DNA from: Cinclus cinclus
Lineage: Eukaryota > Chordata > Aves > Passeriformes > Cinclidae
Reading direction: 5' to 3'
Assembly: GCF_963662255.1 (NCBI RefSeq)
Contig: NC_085046.1
Span: forward strand, 142,305,762-142,369,761
Length of the DNA: 64,000 nucleotides
This document shows positions 25,824 to 38,805 of this stretch, piece by piece (the stretch's first letter is position 1; every line of letters begins with the position of its first letter). The translations under genes and the position numbers were made by a program. The notes under the pieces are model-generated. The model was not told the DNA's origin and searched no databases. It saw only the letters and a program-made list of their open reading frames with translations.

Positions 25824-28800
25824 TGGTCTAGCAGAAGATATTTATTCAGGAACTGTATTAATTTCTTAATATGATCTCAACCTTCCTGTGCAACTATCCA
25901 GGAAACTGGTGGGGAACATGCATCATGTACTCTATTAGTAGATTTTGTACATCTATAGGGAAAAAAATATCCAAAGAAGTTACTGAAAATTAATTTCTGC
26001 ATGCCATATGTGTGCTTATGAGTGCTTCAAAGCAATAGCACAGGAACTGTGATTTGTTTTGTGCTCAATGTAACCAATTTTGTGCCAACAAGTGATTGCA
26101 CTTGCAACGGCCCGTTTGGTGTGTGCAATAAAAAAAATTGCACTTCTGCATGTATATTTGGGAGAATACAAACCAGGACCTCACAGTTCACAACAGAACA
26201 AATGAAGCATGACAGTGAGTCACAGGGAAGACTGGCTTTGCATGCAAATTCCTTGAATCAGTAGAAGTGCAGGTTTCTAGGACAAAAACATATTGTTTCT
26301 CTGATTAATTATATAAAAATTATTTTAAAACTTGTTTATTAGCTGTAATTTGTCTTTTGTAAGCTGGGTAAACAGGTGCTTTTGGCCCTTAAGACCTTTA
26401 AGAACTACAGAGGAGCAGGTTTTCTTTTTATTTACATTTTTAAATGCTCCGTTGTCACAGCCAGTCATTATGCAGAATTGATTCCAGTGACTAATTTGAC
26501 TTGACATTGTGATGCCTGTTTCTTTCAGAGTTCCATGTTATTTGGTTGATCTTGACCCGTGACATGTCTTTCAGCAACACATACCTACATTTTTAAACTA
26601 TTACTCTACTAAGGAATTATATTCAACCTGTCTGTCTATTTTCTCTATACGTATCTACCCATAGATCTCCTGGCTTTTTCTTTATGTCAGCAAGGTCAAA
26701 CTCATTCCTCTTCTAATTATACATCACACTTATTCAAATCTTTGCTATTTGAACATGTCAGCTGTTGAAGTAATTACATTAGTGTGAATGTCAAAGAAAA
26801 CTATAAGAAAAGGAGTGAATACAAATAATTTAAAGCTTTAAGAGGAAAATAAATTTATTCTTACTATCACTTAATGTACTAAATCCACTCAGACAATAAA
26901 GTTTTAGGTTCTATCTTCCTTCTGGAAAAATATATTGAGAAATTTATTATGATTCACAGTTCAAATAAAATCTCTACATGCTCTTTGCTTTTTGAGTAAA
27001 GACCCTATGCTCTATATTGTGTGGTATAGGTCTTTAGTGGTAGAAATCCTCTCATTTAGCAGTAGAAAAAGCTTAGACATCCTCATGTGTACGTGGTTTA
27101 GCATCCTTTTCTTCTGGTGTGGGTAGTTCCATCCTCTTCCTTAGAAAGGCTCAAAGAAGGAAGTCTTGTGTGTATGCATGAAGCATTTTATTTTAGTGGT
27201 GTTTTGACTGATATATTTTCACATATCTTCTGACTTGGGTTTACTTTGGGTAGCAACAGCCAATGTAGTATTTGGCACTTAAAAGATTACACAATTAATC
27301 TTGCAGATGTTAGTCTGCAAAGAGCCCTTAACCAGCTTTCTGCTGCTATCCTACACAAGTACCCTGTCTAATCCCTACAGGGAGACCTGGAAGCCAACTG
27401 AGCTTTCTTACCTGATTTTGATCACCCCAGGAGCAGTGGAAAAGCCTGTATTTTTCTGGTTGATTTTGCCTGAAGCAGAGTTAAATGTTCAGTGTGTGTT
27501 TAATCAATTTTGACAGTGGTGTATTCTGCAGTTGTCGTGATATGTGGGGGCCACAGCAAGAGAGCACCACTGTTAAATGCTATGTTTTTGTGCTTTGATT
27601 TTTGCAGTCAGTTACACTGCACAGAAATTGAGTAACCATGAAGCATCATCTTTGCTACAGGTCCGTGAAACAAAAAATCTATGTTTCAACAGTCTGGTGA
27701 TAAGATGCTCCTCTCTCCAGTTCAAATAGAATGGGTGGGATGACTGAATTCTACTAATTCTTTAATATTACATCTGAATCTCTTCTACATCAGGAAGTGA
27801 AGGTAAGATATATGATTATATCAATAATTATGTTACACTTCAGGTTTTTTTGAAACTGGCTAATTCACTCCTGTTCATGTTTCAAAGCCATCCAGTACCA
27901 AGCTGGAATTTTTCAGTTATGTATTTATCTGGGGAGGATTACCAACCAGATAAAGGACTTGCAAATTCTTCTGAACCCATCACTTTCAATAGGGAAAAAA
28001 AAACAAATTAACAACAAAAAAAAGCAAAAAGCTAAATAAACTCAAATCTTTCTCACTTTTATGATGAAACTGATTTTTATTGTAAAACTCTTAATTATAA
28101 AATTGACCTATTTTAGCAACAAAACCTTCATAGGCTGTATATTTCAGGTTTAAAAATCAGTTTCTCATTTTTAACTTAAAAATTACTTAGGAATTAGATT
28201 GTTTTGTCTGGGCAAAAAACAGCCCAAAACAATATTTTTTTCTGTTCCTTCCAAACATTTTCTTCAAAGCATTATTTTTCAGAGATTTTATTTTCTCAAA
28301 TTTCTCCAGCTTCTCATGAAAAAAACTTTTTCATTTCATTTTTAGGTTCATCAGTATGGTTAGAAAATTGCTAAATTAATTTCTGTGAAAATTTTCCCTT
28401 CATCATGAAACCAGATAAAACAATGTGATGCAGCTTGAGGTTTTATTCACATGAACTGGATTAGAAGGGAAAAAAGAGAGGTGAAGTGAACTGGAAGAAA
28501 AGTCATAGTGGACATATGCATAAAACTCGCATTGAATTAAAAGGAACAAGGTCTGGAAAAAGCTTTAAGACAAATCTTGTCAAATTAGACTGATCTTTAT
28601 AATAAAGACAGTCAGTCTTGTGAACTAATAACCCATTTCATGTCTGAGAAAGTTGGGATTGATATTTTGCAACAGGTTCCAATGTCATGCTTGGGTAGTT
28701 TTTTGATTTGTTGCAATTTGGAGGACTGTGAACTAGACAGGGCTGTTGAGCCCAGCATAAACAGCTTCAGAGCTATCAACTCTGGAAATTCCCTTTCAAC

Positions 28801-29161
28801 AGAAAGCATCCAAAGTTCAGGAACACGACTATTACATTCAAAATTGGGTCAGTTTATCATGAGAGAGCTCTGAGAGAGATTATATAATTTCCTGACATTA
28901 AAAACACACATTTGAGTTCTTTTATGATAGCAGAGTTGATCAGTTTCACAGTGTCTCAGCATTTTGGCATGCCTGTAACATCAGGATATATTATCAACAC
29001 TGTCATAAAAGAACCAGGCTTGATGAAATTTGTAATTTGACCTCGAAACTCCAATTGAGAAGCAAAGCCTTTACATCTTAGTACTTCCCCTTTTTATCTA
29101 GCAATGGGATTTTAGAGTCTGGATTGGTTGTTCATACCAGGAAAAGAATTATTTTTCTTCA

Positions 29162-29206
29162 TAAAAAAACCCCAAAACAAACAAAAAAAACAAAACAAAA
29201 AAAATC
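29162..29206. repeat. A-rich tract
   Basis: Runs of A broken by single C ('acaaacaaaaaaaacaaaac'). Low-complexity sequence with no attached retroelement body seen. Confidence 0.75.
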
Positions 29207-31220
29207 ATGTTTATAAATGAAGTCTTAACTTTTGTATTTCGAAGTTGTGCCTGCAGAGAAGATAAATTGCAATTCTTCAAATCGAAAAAAATTTCCAAAC
29301 ACAGAGTTAGAGATGTAAGACCATCCTTAAAATCCTTAAAGGTCCTTAAAATCTGAATATTGAATCTTTCTGATTTGTTTTGGGTATGCGTCCGCAATTT
29401 TTACCATATTTTTATTTATTTATAAATTAGTGCCTATAGGTACAAGTCTTTTAATACTCAAAATAAGACAAAATAATAGTTACTATATTAGAATGCTGCA
29501 TTTTTTGCCTGCAATTTTAAGAGAAGGTCGTTGTGTACATGATATACAGCCTGCCTTCAATTTTCAATTAATTTATTAATCTAAAGTGTTCTAATTCTCA
29601 AACGTACTAATTTCACAATAATTCACAAAGTGAATTCAAATCAATTAGATAAACTAATTTAAACAGATTCAATCACTTAAATGAACAGATATGTCCATTC
29701 TTTTGCTTGCTTTTTTTTTATATGATGTGTCTCAATCAAAAGTTCACTTCTGCAGGTACGTCGTAATAAAATTCCATATTCAAGGTAACTGTGTCTATTA
29801 ATGTTCATGCAAAACATGTACCCTTTTTTATACAAATGATCTCTAATTGTACCATAAATTTCTAGTATGTAATTTTTTTTCCCAAACAATTGATCCCAAT
29901 GGGATAAAAAATATTTACCTTAATTTATTTCCTTATATCTGACATATTTCACTATATAATCAGATTGTTTTTCTTTAATTTAATATGTCTCCATACTGGT
30001 TTTCTCTATTTGAAGGTATTAATGAATAAATTTAAACTCTGAATCACAGGTGTTTAAATTGGCTGAGGGAATAAATGTATAACTACATTCATAAATACAT
30101 ATCAAAACTGTCAAAGGCTTAGCTATATATTATGCCCTGATATGTGTGCAAAATTTCCATTACTGTTACTGGGAGATAATATAGATGTTGTAAGGGCAGA
30201 ATATATTCCAGGCAGTATCCTGTGACATGTTTTTTTCCTTACTCATCCTGTTTTCCCTTCTTTGTAAACTGTTTGATACAGTATCATAGCATTTGAATTA
30301 GAATTTTAGGAACTTTGATGAAAGCATTAGCAGAATTTATATGTTTATCACAACAAAAAGATTTTGCAAGTTTCAGGTTTGTTCTGAAAAACCAAAGACA
30401 CAGACCAAATTATGTTTAGCCAGATGTTGATACCTAAATTGCAAATATCCACGTTTAAGCAGATAATCCCCTCCTGAATTTCTGTTTTATGATTAGGATC
30501 ACATACAATGATAACAGTAAGAAAAAAGGACGTGATTACTAATAGTAGTGGTGACAGCACAGGGACATTGGCACCATGATGGTGGGGCAGGAAGACGTTC
30601 ATGTGGCAGTCAAAAGCAGTTGTACTGCAGGCAGGCTGCAAACCTGACAGTTGAAAGCAAAATTAAATTATGTTGGAAATGTTTTCTCAGGATGTTTAAC
30701 ACTTATTATGAGAAGTTAAGTAAAAGTTACTCTGTGTTGCTGAGCTATTCACAATTTTTGTTACCACTCTAAGAGTCCCCATTTTTTCTGCCTGCATTCC
30801 AAATGACACTGCTCCAGGTTTCTATCCCAGCTAGTGTCAGGAGTCATTGAAGCATTTGCAGGCTCAGAACCTTTATCTGTATAAGAACTGGAGAAAAGGC
30901 AATTCCTTTATTTTGTTAATGTTGAGCACTTTCCATACTTTTAATCTCATTTGGTTGTGTCTTCAGTTCTCTTAAGAGAAAAGGTGTGAGAACGCATAAA
31001 ACAGAGAGATATGAAATGAAAAACCCACAATTAAAAAGTCAATGCAGAGCATCCCACAGCCCAATTTCAAGAGGTGAGTTGTGTTCCCATTCCTGCTGGG
31101 ATGTGTGTATAGTGCAGTGACTATTGAAGTCCTATGTAGCTCTGCTTAGCCAAGGAAAAGGGTATTATTATTCTTCCCTGTGAAATGGGTTAGGGGAAAA
31201 TTATACGGAAGAAACATCAG

Positions 31221-31360
31221 AATAAAACAAAACAAAACAAAGCAAAGCAAAACAAAACACAAAAAAACCCCCAAACCCAAACAAAATAACAAAACAACAA
31301 CAACAACAAAAGCAAACAAAGAAAAAAAAAAGAAAGAAAAAGGAGAAAGGAAAATAAAAT
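31221..31360. repeat. Long A-rich (AAAAC)n / (CAA)n / (AAAG)n tract
   Basis: About 140 bp that is almost pure A/C and then A/G on this strand: (aaaac)n steps, then 'caacaacaacaacaa', then 'agaaagaaaaaggagaaagg'. The open frame across it (Lys/Gln/Thr-rich) is an artefact of composition. It is the largest low-complexity tract in the window. Confidence 0.85.
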
Positions 31361-33527
31361 CCAGCTACCTCACAAGCCAGTAAGAACTTCTCTAATACTA
31401 GATGTGTATCTGTGTATCACTGGTGGGTACCCTCACTGTTCCTTTGATGTTTGTCCCAGTTATTGGCAGCAGGCAAGAGGATATACACTTGGAGAGGGTG
31501 GATCTAGATGCCAGGCAGCCACCATCTGCAGACTGTAAAGTTTTGGGTAACCTAAATGCATATTTTATCCCTTGACTTCTAATCAGCTTCAGATGATGAA
31601 CACATCTATTTAAGTATTTTTCAAGGTGAAAAATTTTCCTATCAATTGATGATTAATAACCTCTAATTGGAAAAGGAAGAAAATGTAAGTGGAGTTAAAC
31701 GCACCCTTTAACACCAGAAAGGATGTCTGGTTTTGAAATACTGAGGCACTTGATCTGCATACTGCATAAAGCAAAATGCAAATACATGAAGTAAAGTCAC
31801 ATTGGATCTAATGATGCTTAAGGCTGTGGTTAAAAATATGCTGTTATGAGATAGTACTGAGTAGTTTTATTCGTTAAAGGCACAATATAAATATTACTGA
31901 CCTTATTTCGGATTGATCTCTACAGATCTATTAGATGCAATAAAAGAAGATTTAGAAGTACAAAGAAAAAATAAAGGTAATGGTAGAAATATTTTAGCAT
32001 TGTTTTACATTCTGTAACAAACTGTAATGTGTGCAAGCAACAGTGTCCTGGTACAATAGAATAATATAATTTATTTGGAAAATCTGCCAAAGGAAGGTGC
32101 CATTCTCATAGAAAACTGTAGACTTGGAGGAACCAGTTAGAGTTTTAAACCAGAAGAAAAAAAAAACTGTACAATTTCTTGTATCTATGTCTTGCTTTGG
32201 CCATTTTGTTGTGCTTCTGGGGAATTAAGTGTATTTTGCTTATAATAGATAGATCTTCTTGGGTTTTTTTAACCTATGTTTCCTTATGAGATCTTGATCG
32301 ACTAACTGTGGCATCATTCTCTAGGGCAACATATACAAGTAAGTTACAGTAGTCTCTTATCTACAGTACTGTCATATTTCATTTTGAAAACCACATGAAA
32401 ATATTTCTTACAGAAAAACAGTCTTTGAATTTCCTTATTTGTGAATTGCAAGCCAGCATGTTCCCATTAGACATCAAGTGAAGAACATGTCCAAGAGATA
32501 ATGTATTTATTTATACCCAATATCTCAACATTGTTCCGCTTGAAGTACCAAAAATTCTTAGTAAGTTCTCGGCTGGAGAGAGATGTTATGCATAGTTCAT
32601 TTTGTAGACTTAGACCAGATCACCTTTAACATGCTGAAAGGATTATTCAAGTCTTTTATTTGTGCAAATAACAATTTTTTGAGTTGCTGTGTCCACTTTC
32701 CGAAGCATAGGGAAATAAATAACTTGAGTAGAGGATGTGATGCCTTGATTGTATTATGGTGTATAATGTCTGGAAAAATATTGTTTTCATGAAAATAAAT
32801 TATTTCAAAGTCTTCAAGTCTGCACCAACCAACACAGATTCCATCAAGGCAACATTTTCTTCCTTTCCCAGAGGGGAAGATGTTTCTTGCATGGGCTCCA
32901 GCAAGACCCCTAGGACAATTTTCTCAGCAACAGCTAATTTCCAAGGATTATTTGCAAAGTAGGAGATGATTCAATTCCCACACCTACTTCTTTGAGCTGG
33001 TTCATCTCAATGACTTGTGTCATAGTTTAAATGGTGTTTATTTGTCAGAATCCAACCCCTAGATAATCTATCCCATGGTCCTGAAGAAGAGAAATAGTTA
33101 CTGAAGCACTGTTATGTGTTCAACAGATGTTCCAGTAAAGTATGATACAATAGCTAGAAGAAACTTTATTAAGTTTATGATATGACTAAAATACATTTCG
33201 TATTTACTGGTGTGGATTTTCTTGGCTGAACTGTGGGGGAAAAGACTATCAAAATAAAGTCATTAGGGTTGGTGCTGGGCAAAATTGGTATCATACAACA
33301 AAAAAACTCCACCATTATGCACTATGTGAGATTCTGTTGGATGCTTTTAGCCAAACAATGGAAAATATGTTTATCCTCTTGCAAATCTGGCCGAAGTTTG
33401 GACTCACTTTACAAGACAGTAGGATTTACAATGTAAGCATGTCTACAAGACTGAAGAAAATAGTTTTGCCAAACTTTGGTGTTGAGCCAGACATGGAAAA
33501 GGAAGAGCCTGAAACCATTCAAAACAA

Positions 33528-33562
33528 ACTTAAGAGAGACTTAAGAGTCAAGTTAAGAGTCT
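33528..33562. repeat. Three 'ttaagag' units
   Basis: 'acttaagag', 'acttaagag' and 'agttaagag' occur in sequence within 35 bp (periods of 11-12 bp). A small local duplication. Confidence 0.65.
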
Positions 33563-34226
33563 AACTTGTCCATTGTATATGTGCACATACCTTGCAACAT
33601 TTTTATTTTGAATCAAGGTAGTTAAAATTGTACATTAAAAGCCTTGTTTTATGATATGCACTTAACTGCATCGCATTTCTCAGTTGCTATATTCTAAGTT
33701 TTGAGTACATGACTTTGAAATGTCAGGGTTCTTTCAAAAGGGTGTCTCTGCATGGAGGAGAAAGAGGCTGATATCCTAGGTTTCTAATAAAGGAAAAAGG
33801 AGAAAAACAAAACATAAATTCCCTCAGGTAGCAACTGAGTGGCATGCACAGGTACCCGTTCAGGCACAGCAACCTTTACATCCACTGCAGAGACCTCTTG
33901 TCTCTTGAGTTAGTTTTGTTATTCCTTGGTGATGTTCTCATTCTTTCTGCTGACCAGCACTAGCAGATAGCAAAATGCATGTTTTCCCAGTAGAGTTGCA
34001 CAAAGTATTTGCTGGGGGGTTTAGGAACTGTGAAGCTTCAGATATATCTGTTCAATTTTCTCCAGGTGCTGCCTGTCCTACCATACGATGCCGCACCTGA
34101 CTTCCAAACTCTTGCAGAGCTGAATTTTCTCCATTACACTTTGGGCTGTATCCTCCTTCAGAGAACCTGGGCTTAGCAATCAGCAGGGCAAACACTGAGT
34201 TCACACAAAGAGTGAGAAAGAAACAA

Positions 34227-34259
34227 AAAAGGGGTAAACAAAAGGGGTAAACAAAAGGG
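34227..34259. repeat. 13-bp tandem repeat, 2.5 copies
   Basis: The unit 'aaaaggggtaaac' occurs twice perfectly (34227-34239 and 34240-34252), followed by 'aaaaggg'. A small minisatellite-like slippage product; perfect copies suggest it is young. Confidence 0.9.
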
Positions 34260-37200
34260 CTTCATGGCTTTAAGAGCTGGCAGCAGGCAGGAAAACACAA
34301 CCAGTGCAGAAGGAATTTCTAAGCATGCAGCTGCCCACTGCCTCAGCTCATCTGAGCATGGACAAACTCAGGGGCCTTTTAAAAGGCTACAGCTGAGAGA
34401 CAGAAATGGCATGCAGCATAGCCTCTGTCCAGATTTCACTTCCCACCAGTTACATTTTGAGTCTTTACCATGCAAAATAACATGTTTACTGTTACTCCAA
34501 AAACCAGTTGTTTATTCTTATTTGTCTGAAATGGGCAATCACTGAGTGTTACCTGAGTGTCTTTCTGAGACATAGGTGAGGTGTTTTTGAGCAACAGTGT
34601 CTTTAAAAATTCAGTCTAAGACAGACAACAAATCTGAAAAGTTTTAGCCTGAGTGGTTACAGTTTGACAGAATTTTAAGCCACTGAAAATAAAAATTTAT
34701 TAGGAGTGTTGGGAAACTTCAAATTTAGGCAGCGTTGCCACCTCTATTAGCAATATATGTGAAAATTCAACAGCTAGCTACAGAAAATGAAACTCATGTA
34801 TTAGAGTGTTGGTCTATTAATATGCATATGGAGAAAAAGACAAAATAAAATGCTTCTTTCCCTATTTTTTAATGAGACAGAATCATATGTTAGAAAGAAA
34901 AACAGGCATACTTAAGAAATTAAATTGAACAGAAATAAGAACAACTATGGGTTTATATACTCCCTTGACAAATCTCTCAAGTTTTTATGACTGTATAATC
35001 CAGCTCCTGTCACAGTTTTCTGCCATGGCATCTTTCAGATGATTGGTTTTGTGCATAGTTATTAGTCAGATGCTGCTAATCTCTCATTTCTGAAGGAATA
35101 AACTCAAGTGCTTCTAGCTGAATGCTTATACTTTCTTTTAATAGGATGTAATTCACGTGAATTAATGAGAAAGTGGACGATCAGGATTTAAAGACAATTT
35201 TTGATCTTTTGTACATGCCAGGTGGTCTAGAAACTGGACAGTATATGGGCAGTATTTTACAGTTGTATCTGGAAGATGACTAATAATATTCAACTGTAGT
35301 TAATTAAGGAAAACAATTGGTGGGATTTCTTTCACCCATTTTAGTAGGGTTACAAGTAATGCATGTATACAAATCCAGTTTCTCCATCTGTGGAGAGGGT
35401 GCCACATTCCCACAGAGGACAGGTTTGTATCACAGAAGGATTAACCCTCCCTGTAAAGCTGTTTATTTTTTCCTCTTAATGTATAGAGAGACTGATCTAA
35501 ATGATTTGTGCACACCAGGTACACGAGATGGCTACACCTAATGGAGATGACATTCACTTGGGTTCTAACAATTGTCCCCCTTCCTGCTGAGATGAAGTTT
35601 AAATAGACATGAATATCTTGATGTCTTCTCAGTGATCTCATCAGCTGTTAGCAGCTCAGGTTTATTTTATCCCAACTTAAAACTGAATTCTGAACAGATG
35701 CAAAAATAGCAAACTTGGTCTCCAGCTATGCAGGATACAGGTGAACCCTGGTTCTGAGTCTTCTTTTCAGCATTTTGTGCTTCTTATCACAAGACATTCC
35801 TCACTTACCTACTAACATTAGCATAGCTACACAAAATTGTCAAATCTTGCTTGTAGACTTCAACTGAGGCTTCAGCCAGAAAGAGAAAGTTATGTGAAAA
35901 AGACATGTGAGTAAAAATTGTGCCTTTTTTTTTTTAGAGTAAAATGCTATTTTGAGTGTGTTCTGAACATTCATCTGAAGCAACCAAAACATAATAAATA
36001 TGTGAGTGTTCCTACTCATTCTGGTCCATGTCCTATCTTTTTGTTTGTTTCCAGACTTTGGAAACTAATTCTACACATTAATTCCTGTCAACACAAAAGA
36101 ATCTTAAGTATTTTTGCTTTCACCACACAAGAAACTCTACAGCTTGTCTTCTTTTCAAACTCCTTTTGTAACATATTCTGGTTTTGGACATCAAAAGACT
36201 AAACATCTGTTTCCCTATTGATACTAACCTTATATATCAGGAGTCACATTTTTGTTTTTCCATTGTCCCTTTTAGATTTTCTCCCTGTATTGAATAGCAG
36301 AAGAGTTTCTGCCACAAGAAAGTCATGACCCCCAGCTGGAACCTCTGGGTTTAGCTGTAGTTTGAAGGATTATGGCACCTTTAGACAGAAAGTAGCACTA
36401 CCTCTAGAGAGTCTTGGTGATTCATCCACCAAATTTCCTGCAGATTTCCTATGTCCCATCTTTCATTCTCAGGGCACAAGAGAACTGTGACTTCCTTCCT
36501 TACCTCTCAATTAAGCAAGCTGTAAGTCCAGATGCTGATGAACAGATGCTGTCTCTTCTCACCTCTCACCATGTGACCTCCGAAACCCACCCTGAGAAAT
36601 ATCTTTGTTCCTCAGGAGAAAGGCATTCTCCTTGCTTGTCCTGGGCTGTTCAAAATATGCCAGGAAAGAGAGAAGGGTTTCTCCTCCTTTTTTCCTTGGA
36701 GTTATGCAAAGACTGGAAACATTTATAGTCATATTTTCCCAATGACTCTTCCCACCTTGCTTTCCCCCAGAGATCTCTTTGTCCACTCCTTGTCTTGTCA
36801 TATGTAAAATGAGAAAGAAGGGCTGTCTGAGCCTGATTCATTCTTTGAAGTATCTGCCACAATAGTGTAATAAATAACCATAAACGTTGTGTCCTTAAGA
36901 TGAGAAATCAATCCACAGAGGCAACTTTTAGATATTTCTAAGATAAGAATCCGAAGAGGAGAAAGATTAAGTGGAGAAGTGAAGAACTTGGCTGTCACCT
37001 TCCCTCACACTTGTTAATTGAACACAACTGTAAGAAGAGGCAGCATTCAGCTTCAGGGTTCTTTCTGTGTGGAAAGCCAAGGTGAATTCTCTGATTCACT
37101 ACAAAAGCTTTCTTCTTGCAGTTGGATTATTGATTTCTTTGACATATTTTAAGCATCTCTTTCTAGCTTCTGCTTTATTCCTTTCCAGACTCTGCCTGCC

Positions 37201-37277
37201 CTCCTCTGGTCTTTCCATACCTTCACAGCCAAAGAATTGAAATGTTGAAATATCTGAAAACCAGGAAATATTATAAT

Positions 37278-37307
37278 AAGAAAGAAAGAAAGAAAGAATG
37301 AATGAAT
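37278..37307. repeat. (AAAG)n then (AATG)n microsatellite
   Basis: About five GAAA steps run directly into GAAT steps ('aagaaagaaagaaagaaaga' then 'atgaatgaat'). A tetranucleotide microsatellite, probably variable in length. Confidence 0.85.
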
Positions 37308-38325
37308 AAAATTAAACTGGTTAAGGTAGTCACACTGAATATGATGCCTGCCTTTATCTTAGTATAAGTAATGTGAGAAGTTTCTAGCATATTTAGGATT
37401 TCTGGCCTATAGTGCAGACTTTTTTCTCACACCTTGTTCAGGCACCTCAAAGGTCTCATGACAAATCACTGTGTCTATGTGGGCAAAATGTTTCTTTCAG
37501 GAAAGAACAGTGAAGTGACCCACACTTCTTGGGTCACAGTAAAGTACCTTCTAAAGTACATATCATCCTGTCTTTTTAGACTACTTTTTCCAATTTTAAG
37601 ATGCATGTGAAAATTTAGGATTCAGAAATTTGTAGAAAGTTAAAAATCTAACGAGATTGTTAGCATGAAATAGAGAGACTTGTTCTTTAGTTGTGATGTT
37701 TTCTCCTTCTCCCCCAAGTTACAGGTAATTTCAAAAGTTTTGCTGTCAAGACACAGGGAAAATATCTTCTCAAGTTTGTCAATACATTTCTTAATTTTTA
37801 GTTCCTGATCTTTCTTACCATGCAATGTAGCTGGGCAAGGATAGAGCAAGAGGGAAAAAAAATAAGATATCCATAACAATGGGACATGCTGTAGAGTTCC
37901 TATCTGACTTGTAATTTGTCATATGACAAGTGTTTAAAAGTAATCAGTGCCTGGAATGGACAGATACATACGAGAAAAAAAAATACAATATATCTTAGTT
38001 ATTTCTGTTAGTCTTAAATTTTGAAAACGTTTATTCAACTTATTCTTTGTATGCTATTCTAAAATATTTGCAAGGATCAGTGATGTTCAGGGAGTATGTA
38101 CTGAACAGCTGGAAATCTTTCATGACTGATTTGATCTGACTTACTGTGTCCTTCTCACAAGTGCAATGTTTGCCATTCTCCAGATACCCTCTTTTACAGG
38201 AAAAAATGTAAAAGCAGCACTTTGGAAACATTATACAGGAAGCCTTAGCAATGCAGTTAAGTACAGTGCAATGTGGCTGAAGACAGAGCCCCCTTGATGC
38301 CACTTGAAACCTGTCATGGAGCTGA

Positions 38326-38805
38326 AGAGTGGTTTGTGTTGGAAGGGACCATAAAGGTCAGCTAGTTCCAACCATGAGTGGGAGCACCTTCCACTAGACC
38401 AGAGCCCCACCCAACCTGGCCATAAACTTTTCCAGGCATGGTGCATCCACCACTTCTCTGGGCAACCTATTCCATGACCTTTCCACTCTCACAGTAAAGA
38501 ATTCTTTTAACTTTCTCATCTAACTTTATCCTTCATGATATTTCAATTTAAAACTCTTACCCCTAGTTCTACTACCACACTCCCTGATAAAAATTCCCTT
38601 CCCACCTCTCCCACTGTCCTCCTTCTAGTACTGGATGGCCACTGTAAGGTCTCTGGAACCTTCATTTCTCTAGACTGAATGACCCTCAGCCTGTGCTCAA
38701 AGCAGAGGTGCCCCAGCCCTCTCATTGACTTTATTGTCTTCCTCTGGACCCACTCAAGCAGGTTCATGATCTCCTTGAGATGGCGCAGGATCCCAAAGTT
38801 GTACC
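38326..38805 (-). mobile_element. CR1 LINE, about 480 bp, 5'-truncated
   Basis: The plus strand reads the antisense CR1 3' part: 'ggtttgtgttggaagggacc', 'ggcatggtgcatccaccac', 'gggcaacctattccatgacc', 'acagtaaagaattcttttaa', 'agactgaatgaccctcagcc' and 'tcttcctctggacccactc'. Minus-strand translation around 38640-38765 contains LLEWVQRKTIKSMRGLGHL, recognisable as the decayed C-terminal end of the CR1 ORF2 protein. Coding strand minus. Inactive. Confidence 0.94.

Larger units (their letters stand above)
25824..38325. other. Long AT-rich unique stretch with scattered simple repeats
   Basis: About 12.5 kb with no recognised gene. The part from about 29400 to 30200 is especially AT-rich, with many 'taatt' and 'aatta' motifs. 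Simple repeats are listed separately. Possible short exons lie at 31926-31976 and 32325-32338. No frame exceeds about 105 codons, and none is recognisable. Confidence 0.5.

Noticed and set aside
31180..31383. Lys/Thr/Gln-rich open frame
   Set aside because: An artefact of the A-rich simple repeat.
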